Made by a program: the position numbers and the translations under genes | The notes under the pieces: model-generated | Databases searched by the model: none | The model's input: only the letters and a program-made list of their open reading frames with translations | What the model was told of the DNA's origin: nothing | NCBI GenBank assembly: GCA_942492055.1 | Contig: CALODP010000031.1 | Coordinates: 29,770-93,769, forward strand | Reading direction: 5' to 3' | Source of the DNA: CALODP01 sp942492055 | Lineage (GTDB): Bacteria; Bacteroidota; Ignavibacteria; Ignavibacteriales; Melioribacteraceae | DNA length: 64,000 nucleotides | Shown here: positions 55,955-64,000 of the stretch, one piece after another | Layout of the letters: every line of letters starts with the position of its first letter | Numbering within the stretch: position 1 is the first letter of the stretch

Positions 55955-56666
55955 ATCGAGATTGCGAATTATGTATGCATATTTTTTGTGAGAGAAATAT
56001 CCGGTATTGATGGGGAAGGGTTGCCGGATGGATGGTTGTGTAAAAGATAGTATCCTGTAGCTCCCTTCCTCTTTGCTCTGCCAATTCAGTATTTAACCAT
56101 TCAATATGTTCATTATTATTGTTCCTCCTTTTGCCATGGTGACTCCCGGCATTCTTGAAGATACGCTTATGTGGTATATCCCTTGACCTTTAGGAGCAAT
56201 AAAAGATCTAAGGTTTCAAACCTCTGATCTCAAAATCTGAGTCATTACAGCAAGTTCTTCAGCACTATTTACTTGTTTTCCGATGAAGTCAACCTTTCCT
56301 TTGTTGAGCAATTTTTTTGTATATTCCCTTACGATTGTTGCTTGCTCTGATGAACTGGAAGATCAGGAATTATAACCACTTCTTCTCTCGGCTGATACAC
56401 TATATTTTTCTTGGAGTTCGGCAATTGCTTCTGCACCAATACTCACTTCCTTTTCAGATAAATTGAAGTTTTCTTTTAGTATACCACTAATTTCCTCTTT
56501 TGGATACTGTGTATCAGAATTTCTTATTTCTGATCTTTTAGCAGAGTATTTGATGTCCGGATCGTTAGTATTGACAGAAAATATATCCAGAGAGTATACT
56601 TAATATTGAAACTTGGTTATATGCCCGAGTTTTACTTGTGTAGGCATGTCGAGTTTTGATAGTACA

Positions 56667-56999
56667 TCAAGTTTCTTTTTTTAATATTACTTCATGAAGA
56701 TAGTATTTATTTTTATCTTTGGTCACTTTGATAACAACAACACCAATGTAATCATCGTTTGCGATTTTCAAAGGAGCAGACAATACATATCCATCATACT
56801 TTCTGCCTTTCCAATTTTCTGATACATTTATTAATTTTCCTTTTTTAATTATATCCGGTACAGCCATAAAAGCAGATGCTTTTTCTTTGCCGATCCCATG
56901 TCCGAGAGAAGCCTTTATACCTTTTCTGTTAATTACAACTTCCCCTATTTCAGGATTCACTACTTTACCATTATATTTAGACTCATATATTGCATTCAC
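56667..56999 (-). pseudogene. LPD3-like nuclease-related domain fragment
   Basis: 110 codons: GEVVINRKGIKASLGHGIGKEKASAFMAVPDIIKKGKLI...YDGYVLSAPLKIANDDYIGVVVIKV...YYLHEVILK. The pattern matches LPD3, a barnase/EndoU/ColE5-RelE-related domain common in phage polyvalent proteins. Confidence 0.65.
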
Positions 57000-57084
57000 C
57001 CTGTCAGCAAGAGATCCTTCTCTACTACTTTTTGAAATTCATTGCCTGTTATGATGACCACAGGATCTCCATTAAGAAATTCTC

Positions 57085-57645
57085 TCAGTTGTTTATTGTT
57101 TTGTTCGAGTCCCTTTTCATGGAAAATTTTGCTCTCGGCAATGGCTTATATCCATGTTTTTCTACTATTGTGAATGCTTCATCATCAGAAAGTACACGAT
57201 TGATCTTAAGCGATCCTGCAATAATCCACACGCCTGTCATATTAGGATTAGTCTTACGTCTATAGTAGCCATCTGTGGGAAGTTTCTTGATGTCAGCTCT
57301 TGCACGATTTAAGTTTTCTGTTTTAGGATTGATACCATTTGCCTTTGCTTCTTCTTGATAGTTAATGTCTGCTGAAACTTCGCATTCGCACCATACATGG
57401 TCCGGATTCATGAATTCGATTTTCCCATTATCGCCTTTAACACCTATGTGTGTAGCAAGTGGGATATCTCCAAGATGCCATCCCGGTCTATATGCTAATG
57501 GACCAAGTTTGGATACTACCTTCTGCGTACCTGTCTTTTTATCGATAGCCATTTCTCCTTCTTCTGCATCTAACCATGCATCTATTGGAGTTTCTTTCGA
57601 TGCACTTACATAAGGGAAATAACTTGCCCGGCTGTTTTTTATCAA
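57085..57645 (-). pseudogene. RPGWHLGDIP-domain fragment of the polyvalent gene
   Basis: 186 codons with YRPGWHLGDIPLATHIGVKG, NPDHVWCECEVSADINYQEEAKANGI, DGYYRRKTNPNMTGVWIIAGSLKINRVLSDDE. I recognise this as a domain recurring in phage and conjugative-element polyvalent proteins; its activity is unknown to me. Confidence 0.65.
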
Positions 57646-57808
57646 TTCGCATGAGTTTATATGCAGATGTGGTGGATCGCCTCTACGAATCGAGTATTTT
57701 ATGATCTAATGACCTATCGTACTCAATATTTTGATTATTAAGATGCTCTCTCATCATTTCTACATATGTATCTCGTACAGCTTTCAGATCCTTGACACCA
57801 TCTGGCAT

Positions 57809-58048
57809 TCATATATAGCTCGGTCCTAACTGTTTCTTAACAGACTCAATCCTATTCATAATGATGGCATAGATTCTCTTAGCCAAAACTCTGATCATGT
57901 TCGAATATTTTTTATACATAACTTTAGGATCGTTAAACATTTCCCCGGAGAAATCTGCAATCATTTCTTCTATGACATCTTCTTCAGACATCTTGATGTC
58001 CGTCATATCCATCATGCGAGTATATCTTTCTTTTCTATCCGAATCCAT
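57809..58048 (-). pseudogene. Metallopeptidase-like domain, C-terminal fragment
   Basis: In frame with LLHQIKTQHPKEYKKFKEFFEQN read from about 58130, it continues DMTDIKMSEEDVIEEMIADFSGEMF. The Glu-rich EEMIADFSG helix is where HExxH proteases of this kind place the third zinc ligand. Confidence 0.6.
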
Positions 58049-58100
58049 ATTCTGCTCGAAAAATTCTTTGAACTTCTTATACTCTTTTGGATGCTGTGTT

Positions 58101-58430
58101 TTAATCTGATGAAGAAGCTGTTGTGAATACTACATTTGCAGGATTATCTTTAGAAGGATCTTTTCCTACAGAAATGACAATCACTCCATCGAGATAGACA
58201 CCATTAAATTTATCAGCATCTTCTGTCAATGGAGTGACAAACATTACCTCTGCTCCGAATACTTTTGCAATCTGTCTTATTTCTTTTTCTTTTGGATGGG
58301 TGGCTCTTGCGTAGTATTCTTGAGATCCGTTAGATTCTGATCTATGTCTTTCAGAGAGCTTGTTACAACCTTTTTTTTTTTTTTTTTCAATAACGTTCTC
58401 TTCTTTTCTGTTCGTAGCATCCTGTTTCAC
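58101..58430 (-). pseudogene. Metallopeptidase-like domain, N-terminal fragment
   Basis: EIRQIAKVFGAEVMFVTPL...GVYLDGVIVISVGKDPSKDNPANVVFT is the part before the active site. The frame then fails where THELLHQ would be expected; the DNA reads ACAACAGCTTCTTCATCAG, two bases short. Confidence 0.65.
58371..58387 (+). repeat. 17-base T homopolymer
   Basis: Second long T run, encoding lysines on the minus strand at the start of the metallopeptidase fragment. Confidence 0.95.
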
Positions 58431-58480
58431 CTCTTTCTTAGGTGGTAGCTCCTTCTTTACTTCTGTTTTAGGAGCTTCTT

Positions 58481-58876
58481 TTAGAGTTTAGGAAGATCCT
58501 TCTTCACCTGCTCTGATGGCTTAATAGTTTTAGGTGCTTCCTTTTGACCTTTGGCTTGAGCATACATATCCGGCTTTTCTACCTTTTTCTTTGGAAGATC
58601 CTTTGGTTTATAAGCAACAGGTTTTTCTGACTTCTTGGCGCTTACAACTTTTTCTTTAACTGTTGACCTGTATCCATGTATTGCATCTAATACTTCTGTC
58701 ACCGGACCTGCCCATATATCATTTTCAGACATTGCTTCGCCAATAGTTTTAGTATTAGGTTTTAAAGATTGAGCTACATCTATGATCTTTTGCAACTGAT
58801 CTGGGATGAGTAATTGATTCGGGAATAAATCCGGATACATTTCAGAATACTCAGCATATAGCGTGTCTACAGGCAT
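58481..58876 (-). pseudogene. Lys/Pro-rich linker fragment of the polyvalent gene
   Basis: 131 codons: a short helical start (DTLYAEYSEMYPDLFPNQLLIPDQLQK) then repetitive Lys-Pro-Glu sequence (KPKDLPKKKVEKPDMYAQAK), a flexible linker between domains. Confidence 0.55.
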
Positions 58877-58896
58877 TCCATCTTTTTTCAGATTAA

Positions 58897-59184
58897 TTAC
58901 TCCGAAGTTCTTCTTTCTTGAATTGTAAAATCAGTAATCTGCCTCAAATCATCAGAAATCTTCATAGGAGTGTTTTTTATCTGCTTCTTGAGTCCGGGAT
59001 ATAGGTTTTCCGTATCATCAGTAGTATGATTCTGTTTTGAAACAAAGTTAAAGACCTTCTTCCAAAATGCATCGTTATGCCATCCCTCATCCGTATTGCT
59101 GTCGATAGTCTTTAATATATTTGATAATTCTATTTTACCTTCTTTTGAAGTAATGCCAAGAGATTTTTGTAATGTTTTGATCAA
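58897..59184 (-). pseudogene. Helical fragment of the polyvalent gene
   Basis: 95 codons, mostly helix-forming (LQKSLGITSKEGKIELSNILKTIDSNTDEGW). No domain recognised; flanked by frame breaks. Confidence 0.5.
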
Positions 59185-59329
59185 TTGGCTGTTAGCTTTG
59201 ATTCTATCTACTCCATCAGCATCTTTATATGTGATTACCTCTTCGGTATTAACAGGAGCAGTCTTTTTTACAGGTGTCTTATTTACAGATGTAGGTGCAG
59301 GAAGTAGTTTCTGATCAGCATCATCAATA

Positions 59330-59668
59330 TTAGTAGCTATAGCTCCTTTGCCTGCATAAAAATCTATTTCGATGGCTCTGCTTCGGCTGTTTTCTTGCTT
59401 GCTCTATTGCATCTATTTTCTTTTTATAGTATCCTTCTGCCATAGATCCTGCAATTCTTTGACCACCACCTAAAATACCACCAATGGCTGTTCCGTATGC
59501 CCCTTGCTCTAACTGTGCCAATGGATTTATTATAGCTTCCTCGTTCTTGTCTAAGCTGAAAGTTTTAGCTGTATTAGATCCAACAACTTTGTTGATTAGA
59601 TTTTCCACAGAATACTGTGTGATTTCCTCTCCACCTTCTTGTAAGGCAGATCTAACAAATCCTCTCAT
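59330..59668 (-). pseudogene. Gly/Ala-rich fragment of the polyvalent gene
   Basis: 112 codons: SALQEGGEEITQYSVENLINKVVGSNTAKTF...AYGTAIGGILGGGQRIAGS. The pattern EGGEE...VE..I, followed by a Gly-rich hydrophobic stretch, recurs in phage internal proteins. Confidence 0.55.
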
Positions 59669-60120
59669 CCTTTATCATTGATTGAAAATTTTTCGATACC
59701 ACCACTAATCTCGATAGCAGATCCTAATACACCATTTAATAATGCACTTGCAGATGCTTTTATCTCACTTGCTCCATCTGCAATTTCTTTTTCATATGTT
59801 GGTCCTGCGATCTGAAGGAACGAATTCCAAAACATCGAATTGCTTCCCAAGTCTTTGACTGCACCACCAAGAACAGTCCCAAGAGTAGATGTTTGTCCTG
59901 CAGTAACCAATCCTGCTGCTGTTGTTGCCTGCCCTGCCGCGAAGTCCACGGACATAAATGCTAAAATAGCACTTGGTATAGCTTGTACAGTCCCACTGAT
60001 AAGTGTTCCAGTGACTTGTTTCGCCTTTGTATCATTGACTCTACTTGCTTCTCCTTGAAATTCATTTGCGATGTCTGAATACTTATTGAATATAGGATCA
60101 ATGAAATCATACTTACCCAT
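59665..60120 (-). pseudogene. N-terminal hydrophobic fragment of the polyvalent gene
   Basis: 151 codons; the frame can be read back to about 60240 (FGANFYAGLSGFNKAGTSTLDWILPTEL), so the Met at 60120 is not a true start. It contains two Ala/Gly-rich hydrophobic stretches (ISGTVQAIPSAILAFMS, AAGLVTAGQTSTLGTVLGGAV), a feature of phage proteins that enter membranes during DNA injection. Confidence 0.6.
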
Positions 60121-60528
60121 TAGCTCGGTAGGAAGTATCCAATCAAGTGTTGATGTTCCAGCTTTGTTGAATCCACTTAAACCTGCATAAAAATTTGCAC
60201 CAAAATGGCTTATTTGAGTCTTTTGAAATTCAAGATTGCATCAATGATTTTCTTTGTGATTCTTTCTGTTGTCTTGTAAAGTACCTTTTCCGACTGTTTC
60301 AAAAGCACCTGCATTTACAGAAGGTAGTGGAGCAGGCTTTTCAATGACAGGAGTAGGAGTAAATTTGTATTTTACTCCAATCTGCCACATTGTTTTGAAA
60401 AGCAGGAGCAGTAGATGGCTTTTGCGCGTAACTTTTTGCTTTTGGTGGAGCTATATTAATCGGTTTATGTACAACCGGTCCAAAATCAATTTTATTCCAA
60501 TCTATTTTTGCCACATTAATTCTCCTTC

Positions 60529-61804
60529 CTATCTTCCTGTTAATTTCTGTTGTATGTATGCAATTTCAGTTCTTGATAAATTCGCTACTTGCTTGCTGAT
60601 GTATTCTTGACCACCTTGTGCGAACACATACCTTCTTGCCTCGTTTACTATCTTATCAAGCTCTGCCTGTGACTTAGGTGTATATCCCGGTCTATACTCT
60701 ACCGGGATATCTTCCCATGACAAACCTGTCTTACCCATAACTGCTTGTAAATCTTTTTTAGTGGACATTCTTCCGGAATCAATAGATTGACAGCATTCTG
60801 TGCTGTTTTTTCTTTATCAGCAGGTAAACCTGTTACAGGATCTACTTCATTTATGATGCCTATAACCTTTTGTAAATCTGCAAGAATCAGAGTTTCTTTT
60901 TCTTCATCTTTGGGACTACTTGCACTGTCGGCTTATAATATGGTTTGCCTGTTTTATAAGCCACCTCTTTTAGCAACAAAAGCATATTCTCGAAATTCTG
61001 TTGATCTGCCTTGGCTTTACTCTCTTCTATTGCACCTATTTTTTGATTTCTCGCATTATTTAGATATGAGATCTTCCAATCATTCGAAGGATCTCCATCG
61101 TTTTGCGGGTTATTGATTTCAGCTTGGTAGTCCTGTCCGTAAGCACCTATATTGGATGCATATTCTGCTCTTTCTGAGTCATTTCTATCTTGATATCTTG
61201 CTTTCTCCATGTCTAATTGAGCTTGTTGCATCTTAAACTGTGCTGCTATAGTCTTTTTTGTCTCAAGCTCATTATCTGCTATCCCGGAAGTTACAGAAGC
61301 CTTGACTTGATTTTCAAGCTGTGTCTGTTGTTGATTAATCGAATTGATGTTGTTTCCAAGTGCTACATCCTGCTGTATCCGGGAGCTTCCTCTTTCGGAT
61401 GTTGGATCGTTATACAATCCACCTGCAAGTCCTTGGAAACTAACTGCTCATTGTTTTCTATAGCAGACAGCCTGCTGTTAACATAAGCAGAGCTTCTGTT
61501 TGTATCTGAGGATGTCTTGACATCAGCTAACTGATTCTCGCCTGCAAGCTCTAATGCCTTTTGTTTTCAAAGGAAAGGCATTTTCTATATCTTTATATCC
61601 ACTTGTTGTCTTTAGGGATGATTTATCTTTCCCTTTATTCCCACCTTTTTCGCCATTGCCAATATAAGCTTTGATGTACTCATTTTCCGTTCCGTTTTGT
61701 ATAGCTTTAATATAATTTTCATCTATACCATCTTTATTACCGGTAACAGAATATTTTTGGTCTTCGGCAATTTTCTTAGCTTCTTCATAAGTTTTTTTAG
61801 CCAT
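60529..61804 (-). pseudogene. Frameshifted phage internal or structural protein gene
   Basis: One gene of about 420 codons can be read from ATG 61804 (MAKKTYEEAKKIAEDQKYSV) to TAG 60529, in several frames: KALELAGENQLADVKTSSDTNRSS (61.55-61.45 kb), LAGGLYNDPTSERGSSRIQQDV with a long coiled coil rich in Gln and Glu (61.42-60.9 kb), DEEKETLILADLQKVIGIINEVDPVTGLP (60.9-60.8 kb) and STKKDLQAVMGKTGLSWEDIPV...LSRTEIAYIQQKLTGR. At least four single-base breaks are needed. It lies between the tail fibre and polyvalent genes, so an internal virion protein is likely, but no family is recognised. Confidence 0.65.
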
Positions 61805-61823
61805 ATTTTCACCTCACCCATTT

Positions 61824-63325
61824 TTATGTTTTTATGATGTAATTCATTACAATATAAGGCTGTAAGTTATTATGTGGTTGGTCTCCACCGGTCGCAGACA
61901 TTGTTCCACTTGCTGTTAATTCAGTATCAGCAATATCATCAGTACCTATAGCAACTCCACCATCCGGACCGGTATCGTTATCACCATAGAGTTGATGTGT
62001 ATGTGCAGGCATTTCAGCTATTGTTAGTGTATGTGTCTTTTCTCCACCTGTTTCACCAAGTACGTTGAATTCTGCTTGAGCAGTATCTAATCCAACAGGA
62101 ATCCTACCTTTTAAATTAGGTAGATTAAATGTAGTAGATCCATTCCCTACTCCATATAAAGTCCCTATGACAGCATACAGACCTGCATAGATCGTTCTGC
62201 TGATAGCAGATCCGTTACACAAAAGATATCCTGTCGGAGTTGAAGATCCTGCAAATGGTAAAATTGATCCGGGTGGACATCCGACTCCTGCAGGACCTTG
62301 TATTCCTTGTATTCCTTGTATTCCTTGTATGCCTTGTATTCCTTGTATTCCTTGAGGACCTTTTAAATCAGCAAGTGCAACAAGATCGTTCCAAACAGAA
62401 TCTGTTGAATATTTCCATTGAATATGTGTTGCTGACTTTTGCAACAACACTTCCTTTTCTGCAGGTAGAGATGTACCTGTTACTGCCACTAAGTACGTTG
62501 CTGTTATAGTAGCAGTAGGAATGTTGTCTGAGTAAATGTAAATTCCACCATTTATAACTTTCAACAGCTCTAACCCTGCTTCAGATGCTGTGTCAATATT
62601 GTCCTTGTTTGGAAGACTTGAACAATCATCTCTGATGTTATTCCTGCAAGAGTAAATGATTTTTTATAACTCCAATCACCACTCCCTGTTACCCATCCGG
62701 ATGTTCCTATAGAGATCGTTCCTGTAACAATACTTCCACTTCCACCTGTTTGATCTACCCATTCTGCATCGTAATTTGTTGATGTTTTTTTAGCTAACAC
62801 TTGTCCTATTACCCCACCTGTTGGAACACCAACACCTACAGGACCTTCCGGTCCTTGATCTCCTGTATCTCCCTTATCTCCGTTGTCTCCCTTTATACCT
62901 TGAATACCCTGCAGACCTTGGTCACCCTTATCTCCTTTTAAGCCTTGTACACCCTGTAGACCTTGTGGCCCTGTAATACTAAAGAGCATCCACCCCATAT
63001 AGCACCACCATCATTTGAGAATCTTATAAACAAGCAAGAAGAATCATATAAATCGGTCCATCCACTAATACCATCAATCGAATATTGTGCAATAACTAAT
63101 GGTGCATTATCTCCTTTCGGTCCAATGTCTCCAACTTCTCCTTTAAGACCTTGAATACCTTGAGGGCCTTCCGTTCCTTGTGGACCGGCTTCGCCTGCAT
63201 CATAACCTTCGGACCTTGAGGACCTTGAAGACCTTGTGGACCGGGAATACCACCAATTTTTTTCAGCTCTTCTGTTGTACTTATACTTTTGCTTTCCTAC
63301 TCCCTGCATCTACTACAATAGGCAT
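61824..63325 (-). pseudogene. Phage tail fibre: collagen-like repeats plus tail-collar domain, frameshifted
   Basis: Read leftward from ATG 63325 (GGGGG upstream; MPIVVDAGSRK) the gene encodes GIPGPQGLQGPQGPKGYDAG, two further blocks of Gly-X-Y repeats (GPEGPVGVG, IQGIQGIQG), beta-structured spacers and a C-terminal phage tail-collar domain (GSILPFAGSSTPTGYLLCNG, TTFNLPNLKGRIPVGLD, HTHQLYGDND). The longest intact piece is 61824-62564, with others at 62570-62998 and 62938-63309. They join in sequence (ASEAGLELLKVINGG bridges the first two) if about four small indels are allowed. It would form a trimeric host-recognition fibre. Confidence 0.78.
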
Positions 63326-63342
63326 GCGCACGATACCCCCTT

Positions 63343-63696
63343 TTATATTTCTCCTAATATGTTTACTTTTGCTTCCGGATTATTGACAAACATTCTTTTC
63401 ATTTCATCCACAGCAATTTGAATTGTTTCTCCCAACATCGCAGTCACAAATTGTTTTAATATATCCGGTATAACTTTGTAGACTTCCATGACTACCCATG
63501 CATACTTTATATCACCTGTCTTGCCACCAAATTTCTGTTCTGCAAGGACTACAAGACCAAAGACTATTTGATACAAGACTGCTTTTCTTTCTTCCGGAGT
63601 CATTGTCTTTGCCTTCTTATAAAAAGTTAAAGCAATCACAATAATGATCACTATAGTCAATATCAATATCAATATGAATAATAATTTTGGATTCAT
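63343..63696 (-). CDS. Phage holin (LL-H superfamily 6 type)
   Basis: 117 residues: one N-terminal membrane helix (LLFILILILTIVIIIVIALTFY), then a soluble helical part with AVLYQIVFGLVVLAEQKFGGKTGDIKYAWVVMEVYKVIP and a terminal AVDEMKRMF helix. This layout matches LL-H-type holins, which permeabilise the membrane so that endolysin can reach the wall. No endolysin gene is in the window. One of the few intact phage genes here. Confidence 0.75.
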   Translation of the reverse strand: MNPKLLFILILILTIVIIIVIALTFYKKAKTMTPEERKAVLYQIVFGLVVLAEQKFGGKTGDIKYAWVVMEVYKVIPDILKQFVTAMLGETIQIAVDEMKRMFVNNPEAKVNILGEI

Positions 63697-63698
63697 TT

Positions 63699-63896
63699 TT
63701 ATTCACCTTCCTCTTTCTTAACTTTAGTTTTTTTGATAGATGCAAGCATCCACAGCTCGCCTGTGGTAGAAAAGAACCAAGCTCCTATAAGGACACTTGG
63801 CTCACTTCCCACGCATTTGAATACATATAAAACAGCGACTGTGAAGATTACATTCATCAACACAATCGCTATCACTATTTTATTACTGAATTTCAC
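63699..63896 (-). CDS. Small phage membrane protein
   Basis: 65 residues from GTG 63896, which has AAGGAG upstream; an upstream TTG frame (63947) is less likely. Two hydrophobic segments (KIVIAIVLMNVIFTVAVLYVF and VLIGAWFFSTTGELWMLA) and a basic tail. Proteins like this stand next to holins in many phages. Function unknown. Confidence 0.62.
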   Translation of the reverse strand: MKFSNKIVIAIVLMNVIFTVAVLYVFKCVGSEPSVLIGAWFFSTTGELWMLASIKKTKVKKEEGE

Positions 63897-63979
63897 TTTG
63901 GAACACTCCTTATCATTGCAAGGCACTCTTTTTTTCGTTCCCTGCAATGTATTTTGATCTCAATAATATCTTTTTCCAT
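63893..63979 (-). CDS. Tiny phage ORF, translationally coupled
   Basis: 28 residues (MEKDIIEIKIHCRERKKECL...). Its TGA overlaps the GTG of the next gene (GTGA). The overlap and AAGGAG inside its end suggest coupling. Low certainty because of its size. Confidence 0.35.
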   Translation of the reverse strand: MEKDIIEIKIHCRERKKECLAMIRSVPK

Positions 63980-64000
63980 AATGTACAGTAGCAATACCTT

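Larger units (their letters stand above)
54493..60514 (-). pseudogene. Frameshifted giant phage polyvalent-protein gene
   Basis: Reading leftward from GTG 60514 (AGGAGA upstream; VAKIDWNKIDFGPVVHKP) one can follow a single roughly 2000-residue protein through consecutive fragments in changing frames down to the miaA junction. Segment order: low-complexity start; hydrophobic Gly/Ala-rich part (60.1-59.7 kb); Lys/Pro-rich linker (58.8-58.5 kb); metallopeptidase-like domain (58.4-57.8 kb); RPGWHLGDIP domain (57.6 kb); LPD3-like domain (56.9 kb); ART-like domain (55.4-55.0 kb). Such chains of enzymatic domains are polyvalent proteins that phages inject with their DNA. Single-base gains or losses break it at least eight times. 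The stretch 55955-56666 and 57646-57808 belong to it but keep no usable frame. Confidence 0.72.

Noticed and set aside
60269..60610. Plus-strand 113-codon frame in the phage part
   Set aside because: It is antisense to the start of the polyvalent gene, whose minus-strand reading has a ribosome-binding site and continues sensibly.
1..64000. tRNA, rRNA and tmRNA genes
   Set aside because: Scanning by eye for T-loop GGTTCGAATCC-type and tmRNA-end signatures found nothing convincing; a covariance search would be decisive.
54493..64000. Search for integrase, attachment core or terminase to prove a prophage
   Set aside because: None is visible in the window, so integration cannot be shown from this sequence alone.

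Overview
The first 54.5 kb look like chromosome of a low-GC member of the Ignavibacteria/Chlorobi side of the FCB group. Three secreted proteins (2788-5013, 28162-30726, 48822-50660) end in the roughly 80-residue type IX secretion sorting domain with the NYPNPFNPSTTI motif typical of Ignavibacteria. The gene set also includes Rnf, a long-form IspG, a SusC-like TonB receptor and a single-chain glycyl-tRNA synthetase. I place the organism from these features only; no marker-gene comparison was possible.

Layout: 1-1521 holds the start of an rnf operon (rnfD partial, rnfC) on the minus strand. 1.5-2.8 kb is a gene-free interval filled by a 21-bp-periodic inverted repeat array. 2.8-8.6 kb encodes a secreted phosphodiester glycosidase, an M13 lipoprotein peptidase and a MATE exporter. 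8.8-10.3 kb has two tandem Cas6-type genes with no other cas gene and no CRISPR array, followed by structured RNA-like DNA and two strong hairpin terminators. 11.3-25.1 kb is housekeeping: HAD phosphatase, ArsC/Spx-like protein, ECF sigma factor, MlaF-like ATPase, RadA, zinc-ribbon protein, NIF3, IspG, DJ-1-like protein, DnaG, an alpha-amylase-family enzyme and isocitrate dehydrogenase. 25.2-28.0 kb is a second gene-free zone with two more 21-bp-periodic arrays; the first is split at its centre by a 1309-bp IS256-family element with a 9-bp target duplication. 28-54.5 kb returns to chromosomal genes: BNR-repeat secreted protein, GlmU-like enzyme, S20, QueE-QueD, sirtuin, YhaM-like nuclease, NusG-like factor, a hybrid kinase with a degenerate receiver, a TonB receptor, a ferredoxin/geranylgeranyl-reductase/two-component operon, GlyRS, carboxypeptidase, RF1, a glycosyltransferase and MiaA. 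A fourth 21-bp-periodic array lies at 48.3-48.7 kb.

From about 54.5 kb to the end the content is phage: a roughly 6-kb polyvalent-protein gene, a frameshifted structural or internal protein, a collagen-like tail fibre with a tail-collar domain, and a holin. Nearly every long phage gene is broken by small indels, whereas the chromosomal genes are almost clean. The phage polyvalent gene is fused in frame to a MiaA that lacks its P-loop. This is either a decaying prophage inserted in miaA or an assembly chimera.

The most novel element is the family of 21-bp-periodic arrays. At least three have two halves in opposite orientation around a short palindromic centre. Their unit motif is homogenised within a locus but differs between loci. 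They look like phased DNA elements (two helical turns per unit) rather than genes. The orphan Cas6 pair is the second point of interest.
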